Source: Meconema thalassinum | Lineage: Eukaryota > Arthropoda > Insecta > Orthoptera > Tettigoniidae | Assembly (NCBI GenBank): GCA_946902985.2 | Contig: OX336388.2 | Coordinates: 133,364,346-133,428,345, forward strand | Length of the DNA: 64,000 nucleotides | Reading direction: 5' to 3' | Part shown: positions 1 through 10,707 of the stretch, in pieces | How the letters are laid out: each line of letters starts with the position of its first letter | Numbering within the stretch: position 1 is the stretch's first letter | Made by a program: the position numbers and the translations under genes | The notes under the pieces: model-generated | Databases searched by the model: none | Told to the model about the DNA's origin: nothing | What the model saw: the letters and a program-made list of their open reading frames with translations, nothing else

Positions 1-517
1 TCAAGTGATCTTATGCGTTATGCGTCACGGTTACGGCGTGTATGACGTCATCATGTTGTTCAGTGCATATGCACCAAGTCTGAGACGGCGAGTGCGTGCG
101 TCATGCAGCAGAGGGGACGTCCCACTCCCCGTTCCCCGTTCCCCGCGCGGGAAGCCTTCGCGCTAGCTGCGTGATACTGAATGACTTGCTTCATGAAGCG
201 TTCACGTGATTCATGCTATCTCTGTACTTGCGTTTTCGTTTGTTAAGCTCGCTTACTTACAGTTTACAATTTGTGCAGGGTAGCAAAGTGTATTAATAAT
301 GGAGTCTGTGGATCGTTCGTTAAAATTGCTTACTTACAGTTTACGTAAAGTGTGTTAATAATGGAGTCTGTTGACAGTTATAGTGCTATTTTATCTACTA
401 AAGCTAAATCTCGTGCTGTAATGGAGTATGTTGAAAGAGTCCTGGGGCTTTCTAACATAGCATTTGTAGCATGCGTCATTTGAAATGATATAAAGTCTAG
501 TCTCTCAGACTGACTGT
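1..517 (-). repeat. Dispersed repeat E, inverted partner of 50609-51375
   Basis: The reverse complement of this segment aligns in blocks with 50609-51375: the first ~100 bases (with a TGACGTCA palindrome at 43-50), the short CCGCGCGGGAAGCC block near 145-160, and 425-517. The 44-bp tandem array of the distal copy is absent here. The sequence between about 160 and 420 has no clear match. No coding sequence is seen. The window edge cuts the copy, so its true end is unknown. Confidence 0.7.
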
Positions 518-519
518 GT

Positions 520-660
520 TGTTTTAATGATTAGTTTATATGCTGAGTATCACATACCGAAATGAAACCCCTCGTGAGATATTCTTATTTAACGAAATGC
601 AGGTTTACCAGCCTTAAAACCCCTTTAGAACCTGAATATCCAAACATTCTTAACAGATAG
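520..660 (+). repeat. Short dispersed repeat shared with 28072-28200
   Basis: This stretch (TTGTTTTAATGATTAGTTTA onward) is closely similar to 28072-28200. In the second place the end of a HINE-like element directly abuts the same TTGTTTTAATG sequence. Class unknown. Confidence 0.55.
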
Positions 661-721
661 CCATGCGTAAACATCAGTTGGTATTTGATTAATGTAGAAT
701 TGTAGAATAGTAAAGACATTT

Positions 722-1465
722 ATAGCCTATTTTCATTGGCTAATGAGATCACCTTATGTCCGTGTGTGTGCGCGTATGTGTGATTTCCTAATAAAATCTA
801 AACGGCCGGAGGGATTTCAATGAAACTCGGTAAGGTCACAGTACTATTTTGGCCGACCCCGACCGTGCCCTTCAAATTTTATTACGTATCACCAATCCAA
901 CATGGCGGCTGTGCGAAATATTTCAGCGGCATTCAATATCTCCGAAACTATTACTGTTATCACCCTGACATTTTGTACGGTGATAGAGGGCACTACTAGC
1001 AGTACCTATAACTTTCAAAATCCTGTTAAGTACAAAACAAACATGGCGGTCAAGCGAATTTGAAGCATTTAATAGACTTTTCTCGCGACGTAACCTTCCG
1101 AGCACAGTGAAACATGGTACAGCATATGATTATACACATTGTAATTAACTGACATCTAATCTAATTTAGTTCAATTGTTTACATAGCCTCAATATGGTGG
1201 CTATGTGAAATTTTGATATTAAGTTTTTATTTTTGTGTCCTAATAATGCGATCAAAGTCAACGTTTGAATAATGAACCTACGCAATAATCGTCATCTCAT
1301 AGTCTATGGCCAAAAGAATCCAACATGGTGACCATCTGAAATATTAAGACGGTTCTCAATATCTACGAATCTATTACAGCAATAAAACTGAGATTCTGTA
1401 TGTTAACAAAGGCTATAAACATAAGTAGGATATATGAAAACAGCCTATTTTGTTCTTCACGGAAG
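722..1465 (-). mobile_element. HINE-like (Helentron-type) nonautonomous element, copy 1
   Basis: This copy runs in reverse: the stem-forming end (TAGCCTATTTTCATTGGCTA) is at the left, followed by a GT-rich stretch and the shared block with 'AAACGGCCGGAGGGATTTC'. The core has repeated GCCGCCATGTTGG-like motifs. The opposite end (AAAACAGCCTATTTTG, then the partner of 'GTTCCGTGAAGAAC') is at about 1440-1463. It is noncoding. Class assignment rests on subterminal inverted repeats (TAGCCTATTTTCAT), a microsatellite near one end and a palindrome at that end, which are reported hallmarks of Helentron-derived elements. No autonomous partner is present. Confidence 0.6.
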
Positions 1466-1612
1466 TGAGTGAGTGCGTTTCGCTTACGCATTGGGTTATG
1501 CTGAACCTGTAGGTATCCCATGTGTAGGTTGGTGTTAATGGGACCTTATTTTCGGTACAAACCTGGAATGAGACCTTGGCAGAATAATATAGGGAGGGAT
1601 AACATAGCCTAA
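1466..1612 (-). repeat. Repeat shared with 11680-11825 (inverted)
   Basis: The reverse complement matches 11680-11825, including the blocks around ACCTACAGGTTCAGCATAAC. At 11.7 kb this sequence lies just upstream of a Helitron 3' terminus, so it may be Helitron interior. HINE copy 1 abuts it directly. Confidence 0.55.
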
Positions 1613-1615
1613 TCC

Positions 1616-1805
1616 CCCTTCCGTCCAATCTTAAATTGACTGTGAATTTTGCGGAACGAAAAGTTCACAGGCAAAATGAGAGTTGCACTTCCAGGGATTG
1701 GCGAGGTGGATGAAACTCAAATCCGCCTTCCGTCCAAACTTAACTTGACTGTGTTTCACAGGCTAAATGGAGAAAACCCGAGTTGCACTTCCAGGGATAC
1801 TCCAA
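1616..1805 (+). repeat. Two-copy tandem repeat of about 108 bp
   Basis: Two successive imperfect units begin with CCTTCCGTCCAA, contain TTCACAGGC, and end with GTTGCACTTCCAGGGAT. No function is visible. From 1830 to 2380 I see nothing recognizable. Confidence 0.6.
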
Positions 1806-2774
1806 ACACATCCACACTTCTCAGAAGTCATAACTCAACATGACTCGAAGGTTTGCTACTGGCTGTATCTGGGTCAATAGGTTCGCCCGCTAGTTAGGCT
1901 GTAACAGGGATGATAGACTCGCCCTTAGCTAGCTCGTAAACTGTCGCCTCAGTAGTTGAATGGTCATGGCTGGAAGAAATTAAAACGTAAAAACACTTAT
2001 AGTGGGCGATGTATTGAAGATAAACATATGCTCTCGCGGAATTTTTTGTAGAACTTTTCATGCTGAACAATTCTTACACTCATAGTATTTAGATATTTTT
2101 AACAGTTTGCCCATAGTAAGCTTACAATGCGCTCGGACGCCAGGTTCTTTTTCGACTTTTCCCCACTGAAATCGTTACTGCTCGGCATCCTTTGATCATA
2201 AATACATTATTTTCTACAGAAATCATCCTCGATATATCCTTTACAGAATGGTGAAAACCGCATAAAAATCCATACAATCGTTCTCGAGTTTACCCGTAAA
2301 ATCCAAGATTCGGGGACTTTGTTTTATACTAAGTAGAGATTTTCAATTCAAAAATCTTTTTGTCTGAGCACAATGGTACGGGGTGATTCGGCTAAGAGGT
2401 CCACCGCAAATATCTACGGAACCGTTTAAGATATCGTCATTCTGTTTTCAGATTCTTAAATCGTGTTAAGGGGCTCATACAACATGGTCCATTTTGCTCC
2501 CAGAACGTACGTATTTACCGAGAAACTGGTAGCAACTTTGGTTTCTTAAATTGAACTATACTAATTTCACCGTCTGGAACAACTGACAATGAAGTGACAA
2601 GGTCAGTGATGTGCTTATTTTGCAAATCGGACGAGTAGGCCTACTTTGAGATATTAAAGATTTCCATATGTGTCGGCATTAGAGAGAAAGCGATCCGCCA
2701 GCCGCTGGAATGTGGAGTGCATGTTCTCTTGCGTGATCCACTCCTTGTTGACAAACTCATAAACCGAATTTAGT

Positions 2775-3125
2775 CCATTCATTTAACATCTCAGAAGCAT
2801 GGAAAACTATGTGGGAAGAATCATCAGTATTCAATGCACATCTGATTGAAAACCCTTCCAACCGGATAGAAGGTTTCAAACTCCCCAGACGCCAAAGGAG
2901 AATTATCAACGGGATCCGTACAGGACAAGGCAAATGTGGATTCCTGCTTCACAAATGGGGTTTGGTTACTTCTGCTAACTGCGATTGTGGAGCTACCCCT
3001 GCAAACCATCGGACATATTGTTGGTGAATGTCCGCAACGAGCGTTCCAAGGATCAGTAGGTGACATTCATCATGCATCTTCTGAGGCACTTCAGTGGATT
3101 GATGGCCTGGATTTAGAAGCTTAAA
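2775..3125 (+). pseudogene. Non-LTR retrotransposon 3' remnant (Cys/His C-terminal domain), frameshifted
   Basis: The frame opened at 2809 encodes a peptide with RRQRRIINGIRTGQG and a CDCG motif, typical of the C-terminal zinc-like region downstream of reverse transcriptase in CR1/Jockey-type LINEs. It runs into a stop at 3025-3027. The matching continuation (QTIGHIVGECPQRAF, ending DGLDLEA) is in the next frame from about 2998 to 3124, so one frameshift separates the two parts. The 3' untranslated region is interrupted by a SINE. Confidence 0.7.
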
Positions 3126-3157
3126 GCAAGAACTTGCATTTATGACTATGTATGAAT

Positions 3158-3485
3158 GAAAATCCACAGCCTGCTTCCAGTCTCCGACCGGGTCAGGAAT
3201 GGAATGAATGAAGCCCCCATCTAGCGGCGAGGATATGGACTATGCCGGCTGCCGAGGCCTGACGCACTCCTCTGGGACAATGATTAAATGAATGACAGAT
3301 GAAATGAAATGATAGTGGAGAGTGTTCCTGGAATGAAATGTTGACAGGGAAAACCGGAGTACCCGGAGAAAAACCTGTCTGCCTCCGTTTTGTCCAGCAC
3401 AGTTCTCACATGGAGTGACCGGGATTTGAACCACGGACCTAGCTGTGAGAGGCCGGCGTGCTGCCGCCTAAGCCACGGAGGCTTT
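3158..3485 (-). mobile_element. tRNA-derived SINE, family 3 (minus)
   Basis: The head on the minus strand begins at about 3485 with GCCTCCGTGGCTTAGGCGG and carries an internal B-box GGTTCAAATCC. The body is nearly the same as at 5125-5457 and 25814-26148. A flanking duplication TATGAAT is present (3151-3157 and 3486-3492). It sits in the 3' UTR of the LINE remnant. Confidence 0.85.
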
Positions 3486-4206
3486 TATGAATATGTATAA
3501 AACTGTATATATAACTTTATATGTAGTGTATATAACTTTTATTTTAACTCTGTATCATCATACGATAAATAATAATTCCATTCATAGCACATAACCAAAA
3601 TCAAGTCTCTTATGTACGTGTGCCTTTTTGGCTTTTTCCCTCTCCACTTCGTCCTGAATCCTGGATCCTTGCGGAAATAGCCGAAAACACTTCAATGAAG
3701 AGGATAAATAACGTACGGAATTTTTTAGTGCTAGCGGACATGTGGCAATGACTTAATGTACAAAACTCGCCCATTTAGTTCATAGCGAACGTCTCGTCTA
3801 ATGTTAATTCTTACGAGTCCGGTTAATCATCAATCATTTTGAAACTGTACACATTACAATATGCTATGAATGGAATACATTCGGTATGTGTGTTTGTCAA
3901 CAAGGAGTGGGCCACGCAAGAGAATCGTGCTCTCCACATTCCAGTGGCTGGCGCATAGCTTTCTGTCTAATGCCGACACGTATGGAAACCTTTAATATCT
4001 CAAAAAAAAACTCATCAAATTTGCAAAATATGCACATCACTGAACTTGTCACTTGTTCTTAGTTGTTCCCGTGGGTAAAATTAGTATAGTCCGATTTAAA
4101 AATTTGAAAACTGAATGACGATATCTTAACGGTTCCGTAGATATTGGAGGTGGCCCTCTTAGCTGAATCGCCCTGTTTAAACAGATGCATAAGAGGCCAA
4201 GTTAAT

Positions 4207-5507
4207 AGCCTACTTTTCTCATTTTTCAAAAATGAGGAAAAGGGTAGACTTATGAGGTCGATCCGGGAAAATGTGTATCTGTCTGTCGGTCCGTCTGTCT
4301 GTCCTTCTGTCTGGCTGTGTGTGTGTGTCTCCCCCTCCTATCAACTCCTCAACGGCTGCAGCTATGGAATCCAAATTTAGTATGAGTAAATATCTATGAC
4401 GGAATATCTAAAGGCCATATTTAAAAATGATATCAGTGCTACCAACTGCTGAAAAATCGCAATTGAAATTTGAGCTCAATGTTGGATATCCTGGAAGGTG
4501 TGCATGGGAGCTATTCCAAAGTTGGTACACATATAGACAATAATATTTCAGTTTAATTTCCACGAGGCCATACCTGATAGTGTTACCAACATGATTCTAA
4601 GCCAGCTGATTAGCCTACTTTTTAAATGCATGTAACTTCTACACTATCAATGGAATTTCAACCAAATTTCGTATGTACTATGTGTACGATAACAAATATG
4701 TCTGCCAACTGTTAATAAATGCTCTCTCTATTATTTTATCCTGATACCAATATATCAGAAAGTATGCAAATCAAGAGCTCGAAACTTTGCACACGTATAG
4801 TACAAGACCTTCTACATTAATTTGGAGCACCTAGTATACATGATTCTAACCTTGTCGATAGGTCCAAATTTTAAATGCATGTAACAACTATACTAACAAA
4901 TGGATTTCAACCAAATTTCGTATGTGACTTTTGTACCATTACTCATACAAATATGCATATTCTTAAGAGCCTGTAGGGCTGCCAACTGTAAATAAATGCT
5001 CTCTTTTTATATTTTTACCCTAATATCTATAAATCAGAATATATGCAAGCCAACAACTCTAAACTTTGCATACGTATATTACCTAACATTCTAAATTAAT
5101 TTGGGGTAAATAATGTACGTCAGTAAAGCCTCCGTGGCTAAGGCGGCAGCACGCCGGCCTCTCACCGCTGGGTTCGTGGTTCAAATCCCGGTCACTCCAT
5201 GTGAGATCTGTGCTGGACAAAACGGAGGCAGACAGGTTTTTCTCCGGGTACTCCGGTTTTCCCTGTCAACATTTCATTCCAGCAACACTCTCCACTATCA
5301 TTTCATTTCATCTGTCATTCATTTAATCATTGCCCCAGAGGAGTGCGTCAGGCCTCGGCAGCCGGCACAGTCCATATCCTCGCCGCTAGATGGGGGCTTC
5401 ATTCATTCCATTCCTGACCCGGTCGGAGACTGGAAGCAGGCTGTGGATTTTCATTTCAATGTACGTCAGTGCCGCCAACATTATTTAATCCTTCTGATCA
5501 GTCACAA
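4207..5507 (-). mobile_element. HINE-like element, copy 2, carrying a SINE
   Basis: The palindromic end (TAGCCTACTTTTCTCATTTT, with complement in GAAAAGGGTAGACTTATGAG) is followed by CTGT/GT microsatellite and the AACTCCTCAACGGCTGCAGC block. The AT-rich core has repeated 'CCAACTG..AATAAATGCTC' modules. A family-3 SINE (5125-5457) is inserted, with a perfect 13-bp duplication. The far end runs into a minisatellite at 5508. Noncoding. Confidence 0.6.
5125..5457 (+). mobile_element. tRNA-derived SINE, family 3, with perfect 13-bp TSD
   Basis: The head GCCTCCGTGGCTAAGGCGGC carries A-box-like and B-box (GGTTCAAATCC) promoter sequences for RNA polymerase III. The body includes the TTTTTCTCCGGGTACTCCGG block. 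It is flanked by AATGTACGTCAGT at 5112-5124 and 5458-5470. The long open frame across it is a chance frame. Confidence 0.92.
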
Positions 5508-5685
5508 AATACTTACAAAATGCAATTGAAATTGAAAATACTTACAAAACGCAATTCAAAATATTTACAGACTGCAATTTAAACTTAAAAAAAACATAAT
5601 GCAATTTAGATTGAAAATGTCCCACCAGATTCAAAATACTCAAAAAAATGCAATTGAAATTCAAAATTGAAAACAAGAGAGGTAG
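5508..5685. repeat. ~29-bp AT-rich minisatellite
   Basis: Degenerate units of the form AAAATACTTACAAAATGCAA plus TTGAAATTC are repeated about five to six times. The same unit forms a larger array at 16275-16695. Both arrays are attached to HINE-like elements. Confidence 0.75.
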
Positions 5686-5689
5686 GAAA

Positions 5690-5800
5690 GTAGACGGAGA
5701 GGAGCCCGGCACAAGTGAGTGGAAGCAATGCCGGACTCAGCTGTGGCCCCGTGGACGCCAACCCACGTCCCATTAGATGTGAGTTCCTGGGGATTGGGGG
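5690..5800 (+). repeat. Dispersed repeat R fragment (copies at 17440-17670 and 43370-43490)
   Basis: It shares GTGGAAGCAATGCCGGACTC and CGCCAACCCACGTCCCA blocks with the two other copies. I do not recognise its class. From 5830 to 6050 nothing is identifiable. Confidence 0.6.
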
Positions 5801-6051
5801 AGGCGCATTCCATTTAACGTAATGTAATGCACTGTATTTTAAGGTAGAGATGCGCTATAGTGCCCTTATCGCTGATAATCAGTTCTTGAGGCTTCAAGGC
5901 GTGAAACTACGAGGTCATCTGCCCCTCCAAACACAGATTAAAGTATCCATACTTAGAATGAAATTAGGAATTATGAGGTGGACAATTAAATATGAAAAGA
6001 TCGAAAATTACTGAAACAAAAAAATGAATAAAACTAATAATTATAATAATA

Positions 6052-6830
6052 GGACTTAAGATTTCCTTTGAAAAAACAAAAATTTAGGTTGTTAATAGTT
6101 TCAAATACCTAGGAGAATGGATAGACTGGAATAACCTTGAAGGAAAAACAATGGAGACGAGAAAAATCAAAACGGAACTAGCCTTCCAGAAAACATACAA
6201 TAAGAAAACCCTCTCCAGGAACACTAAAAGCAGGTCTTATAACACCGTAATTAAGCCAGAGGCACTCATTGCAGCAGAAACACTAGTCTTGAGGAGACAA
6301 GGGCAAATTGAATATTTGGAAATCAAAAAGAGAAAAATTTTGAGGAAGATCATAGGTCCTAAATTCCAAAATAACAAACAAGTTTTCTATAGGAACGACA
6401 CCCTGTATTTGAAGTCGGAGAGACTTTCAGATACCATACGGAAAAGGAGGATTGGTTTCTATGGACACATCTACCGGATGAATCCTGCCCGATTAACCAA
6501 GAAAATCTTTGACTTCTTTTCCAACATGAAGATCAAAACTAATTGGTTTACGGAAGTGGAAAAGGTCCTGCGAGAGCTCCAGATTTCTGAAATCATGTTG
6601 ATGAATGGTACAGCCAAAACCGTGACCAAAGACAACACCAAGAAATTCCAAGCCAGAGCCGTCTCCAGAAAACCGATGCAGATATCACAAGAGGAAAGAA
6701 AGAGGAGATCAGAGAGAATAAAGAAGTATTGGGAGAAAAGGAGAGCACAAACATCTAAGAAGTGAATGATATGACGTACCCCAAAGTGGGTGATTCGAAA
6801 AGAAGAAGAAGAAGAATAAACAAAAACTAC
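6052..6830 (+). pseudogene. 5'-truncated RTE-type LINE: reverse transcriptase C-terminus
   Basis: The reading frame begins abruptly at 6052 with GLKISFEKTKI, then an in-frame stop (6085), then the FKYLGEWI block that follows the RT palm in RTE-like elements. From 6151 to 6765 the frame is open (204 residues) and contains the diagnostic RKILRKIIGP and IRKRRIGFYGHIYRMNPARL blocks, also seen in the elements at 33.0-33.7 and 56.7-59.8 kb. The sequence differs clearly from those two, so this is a sister family. The 3' tail is a GAA microsatellite (about 6800-6816). It is non-functional because it is 5' truncated. Confidence 0.85.
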
Positions 6831-7295
6831 GGAAAAACAAAACTTCACAATTCAGAAAAGAACAAGTCTTTGGGTAAATGTCCACTGGAAAATTTAGATT
6901 GCTGGCCATAACCCACTCTCACTTAATTTTTTAATTTATTTAATAATTATTAGATACAACCACGAAAAGGTTATTTTACACTAATATTTTAACAATTTCA
7001 AATAATATTAACAAACACAACATCAACAATAACAGGTAACAATTGGCAGTGATGGCAGAAGGGATAAGACTCGGGAAGGATGAAGGGAGTGATTGGGGGT
7101 AGTGAGTGATTAGGAGGGTGAAGGGTTAGGAATTGAGGGTGAAAGGGATCTTCTAATGTTATGTTTGAATGTTCTATAGGGAGAGAATATGTCAATATTC
7201 GGTAGGGAGTTGCTAAGGGTAGGTAGACGGTGGAAAATAAAGCGGATGACGAGATCAGCAGCCACCGCGTCATCGGCTAATATAAATTTGAGTGT
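6820..7295 (+). repeat. Dispersed repeat D, copy with an internal ~310-bp insert
   Basis: The flanking parts (GCTGGCCATAACCCACTCTC near 6900, CAGCAGCCACCGCGTCATCG near 7255) are contiguous in the copy at 52105-52310. The intervening 6930-7245 is extra here and has no recognisable feature. From 7300 to 7830 I see nothing identifiable. Confidence 0.55.
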
Positions 7296-7841
7296 AATAT
7301 GCAAAATTTGGCTCATACTGTCCTTCTCTGGTCTCTAGTCGTCGGTTTGTGTTCACTTGGGACTGGATTACGGAGTGTTAGAGAATGTTGTTGACTCATC
7401 AGCTCTCAATGTTGACTCAAGCCAATTCATTAAGCCAGCACTTAAAATGGCTTTTACAACACCAACCAGGTGTTAAGCTCCACCGCTTTTTGTCTCAGCC
7501 TACTTCTAACACGTTTGCGGACTTCCTTATGAGACTGTTCACATTTTCAATATTCATTAAACTACTCACTAATAGGGTCGTTTACACCAACATTAATTAT
7601 CTCTTAATCCGTCATTAAAGTTTATTTAACTTTGCTCCAGCATTCCACCAAACAGAAACGCTCGTTAACTTACCATTAACAAGGAATTACGTTAAATGGC
7701 CAAATCTGACCACTCAACTCTCTAAAGCATCTTTAAAGTGGAGAGAAACAGCTGAACTCTACCTCGCGCATCCATCAATGGCGGGTTGTTTCCGAGTTTC
7801 ACACGAACCTTCATCCATCTGAATATAATATATGCTATGAC

Positions 7842-8694
7842 TAGGGCTCGGATTTTTAAGTAAATACATATTTTTTTTAGGTAAATATATATTTTAAACA
7901 TTTTTTCTATAAATACATAAATTCCTGCTTTTCACTTATAAGCGCATAAATAGACAATATTTACATTTTTTAAATCAGTATGCTAGATCTTTCAGTTTAT
8001 TGCATATTTGTTCTGTGTTACTTCAACGGGGAAGAACCTGTGACCTATCTAATCTTCATGCAGAGCGTATGTCAGTTTGCAACTGTGTTATTCTTAATTT
8101 GTCGCCCCGTCCCACTCACTGTGTAAGCCGGGGATTTCCTTGTCCATAGCCATATTGCACCACGTGCTAGACTCCCCCCCCCCCCCCAGCTACCTGGAAC
8201 CAGCGTCACTCACATGCAGTTCATTTCTGGCACTGTGAAGTGTAAGGCACTTCTACGATACCTAAAGTAAAAACAACTACAAGTTATCGTCTGTTGCAGA
8301 ATTTAAAGATAATTTTACTTCTAATGGGGGCGTTCTATTCTGACAACCATGTGGGAAAGCAATCAAGGCTGAGCAGCGATCCAAGTTGCACAACACCTCA
8401 AGGGCAAGATACATATTGCCACAGTTTCGAGCCTTCAGAATAAGTGTTTTGCGATAATCGTCGGTCATTTGTGATGGACAACCTGAAGATGTATCTCGTT
8501 GTGTATTGTAATGCTTCAGCAGTCAGCGAGACATAGAAGAAATTGCATTCGTGAGTACTGCATATTGTTTATATTCACATTAATAAACTAAATTATAATT
8601 AAATATTTTTACTTTTTTATCGCATATTTCAGGTATTTTAATACATAAAAAATAAATATTTCCCCGATTTCAGTACCTAAAAATCCGAGCGCTA
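7842..8694. mobile_element. hAT-like nonautonomous DNA transposon (853 bp)
   Basis: Terminal inverted repeats begin TAGGGCTCGGATTTTTA on the left and TAGCGCTCGGATTTTTA on the complement of the right. They are flanked by 8-bp duplications GCTATGAC (7834-7841) and GTTATGAC (8695-8702), one mismatch. An 8-bp TSD and a TAGGG-type terminus fit hAT. The interior is AT-rich and holds a poly-C run near 8175-8188. No transposase is present. A related terminus occurs at 25384. Confidence 0.8.
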
Positions 8695-8895
8695 GTTATG
8701 ACAATAAAATTATAAACGATTATACATGTTGAACACCAAGAAAAAACAACACGGAAATGAAAGAAAGCATATTGTATGACATGAAAGACGGAAGGAGTTA
8801 CAGCAGACTGAAGGAAGAAGCTGAAGACCGGGCTCATTGGCATCAGAAATTATCTGTACGAAGACATTGACCTGCCACTAGGCAGAATTCTGTAT

Positions 8896-8993
8896 AATAA
8901 TAATATTAATATCGAAAGTGGGATTCGAACTCCTTTCAGCTCTGCATAATAAACTGAGTCTACAACGCAACCGCGTACGCTACGAAGACAACG
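8896..8993 (-). mobile_element. tRNA-derived SINE head fragment (minus), cut by a Transib-like element
   Basis: The minus strand reads a tRNA-like segment with B-box AGTTCGAATCC, followed by an (ATT)n-type tail at the left. Its 5' part is interrupted at 8993 by the element starting at 8994. The continuation appears to start at 10007. Confidence 0.5.
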
Positions 8994-10006
8994 CACAGTG
9001 GGTCAAAATCGAAATCTAGGTGAACAAAATTAGTTTACGTTTTAATAATGAATTCAGAGTGAAAGCAACGTATATAATTTGTTTACTTCATAATAAACAT
9101 CAGTTAAGGCCTTTTTAAGCTACGTCTACACATGCAAGAAATTGTCTATGACTAGGAGTTGGATAGAGCATTCAGTTATCTCTTCAGAACAATTTTCTAC
9201 CCTTAAGTTACTTTTAACAAAGTCACAAAGGTCCACTTTTGACATAATCGTCAAACCCAGTGCTTCAAACAGTTGTAAACGTGTGAGAACTGGTTGCGCG
9301 CATCTTCTAAAACGTAAAATAACTAAGTAAGTTGCAAAAAGATGCAAAAATCTTATAACAGGCGTAAACTACAAGACTTTATCTACATTTTAACAATAAG
9401 TAGAAAGTGACGTAGAGTGACGCGACATACTAAAAATCAAAGTGAAAAAATATTTTTTAAAATAATAGTTAAATATTATACAATGCAAGTATAGCTAAAA
9501 TTACGTAACAATTACGCCCATTAATTAATGAAACACGTTACAAAGATCATACCTTCAGCTGCATGATCCATCTTAAAGCATCACACTAACCACAAAGACA
9601 ATCAAACCACAGCCACTTACATTCACCCTCCAATTCAGACTGCTCGAACAGTGGTGGCAGATTTACACTCGCTTGCTGAGCCCAAGGTTGCAGGTTCGAA
9701 ACCTGGCGCAGTCAGCTGGCATTTGAGGGTGCGCAAATGCGAGGGAGCCGTGTCAGTACATTTACTGGCACATTCAAGATCCCCTTCGGGGCAAAATTCT
9801 GGCACCCCGGCGTCTCTAAAAGCCAGTGTAGTTAAAAGGGACGTAAAACCAATAACATTATTATTAGATTTACACTAAGATGCGTTTATATCCCAGAATA
9901 GTGAGCAGCAATTATATGAGAATGCAGTAGAAGTAATAAATTTTGATTTTTTAATTATGAAAATAAATAATGTTGTCCTCCTAGATTTCGATTTTAACCC
10001 ACTGTG
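8994..10006. mobile_element. Transib-like MITE, copy 1 (carries a SINE)
   Basis: Both ends start with CACAGTG followed by a 23-nt spacer and the nonamers ACAAAATTA (left) or ACAACATTA (complement of right). A perfect 5-bp duplication CAACG flanks it (8989-8993, 10007-10011). A GC-rich 5-bp TSD and a CACAGTG terminus are those of the Transib superfamily, and the end layout equals a RAG 23-RSS. Without the SINE at 9670-9865 and its duplication the element is about 0.8 kb, like its relative at 44890-45698, to which it aligns in inverted orientation. It has no transposase; small open frames inside (for example 9126-9347, minus) have no recognisable domain. Confidence 0.88.
9670..9865 (+). mobile_element. 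SINE family 5, 5'-truncated, nested in the Transib-like MITE
   Basis: It is flanked by AGATTTACACT at 9659-9669 and 9866-9876. It has a B-box (GGTTCGAAACC), the core GAGGGAGCCGTGTCAGTAC and a TTA-rich tail. The tRNA 5' part seen at 34012 is missing. The insertion is absent from the second MITE copy, so it postdates MITE spread. Confidence 0.9.
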
Positions 10007-10707
10007 CAACGGGGAGAGCGTGTCCTGTTTAGGTAATTAAACACGCCTACCAGTTCTCCTAATGCCTCATATCAGAAAGTAAAGTGTTCCGATATTCGGC
10101 ATCCCATTAAATTAAATCCATGTGAGTAAAACTATGAAAGGTACAATATGGAGTCAATTTAACATCCAGATACCCAATACAACGGCATCATTTCCTACCC
10201 AACAAAAGTACAACTCACACTTGTCACTGAAAATAGAAAAGCTAAAGGATTTGCAAACTTTAATGAAGTTCTTTTCTGAGGAAAGTAGGATGTGTAACAG
10301 GACTCTGTTTGCTGACATTAACAACCCTGATTCTCGACTGAACAAGAGATTGAAAGTTAAACAGAATATCTGTATCACGAATCAGAGTGATGCAAGTATT
10401 AAGTTAATTTGTGGTTTTATTTCTGTAATTTGGTTTGATTTAGATTAGAGTATTTAATGAATTCCTTTTGAAATATAAATTTAAAAATATAACAATACAA
10501 ATTTTCTTAATAAACGATCGTATTCTATCGTTTCATACGGTAGTTATGATATATCGGTACCTTTTCTGTAATATGTATTGCCTATTTCATATTTCAGACA
10601 CTCCGGAAGTCAAGAAAATCCTAACTCCATCACTATTTAACTCGAATTGTATCATTAAATAATATAAACACTTAGGTTTTGAAGTATTTAATTGATGAAG
10701 AATATAC

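Larger units (their letters stand above)
2385..4178. mobile_element. Long inverted-repeat (TIR) element enclosing a LINE tail and a SINE
   Basis: The left arm (about 2385-2765) and right arm (about 3893-4175) are inverted copies of each other. Outer ends read GGGTGATTCGGCTAAGAGG and, in complement, AGGGCGATTCAGCTAAGAGG. The inner limit of both arms is near AACAAGGAGTGG. Between them lie a LINE C-terminal remnant (2775-3125) and a SINE (3158-3485). No target duplication is obvious at the outer ends, so the superfamily is unassigned (hAT is one option). Confidence 0.6.

Noticed and set aside
10122..10662. Two plus-strand frames (108 and 64 residues) in AT-rich DNA
   Set aside because: Low-complexity lysine/asparagine/isoleucine-rich composition with no motif and no sign of codon bias, so not called as genes.
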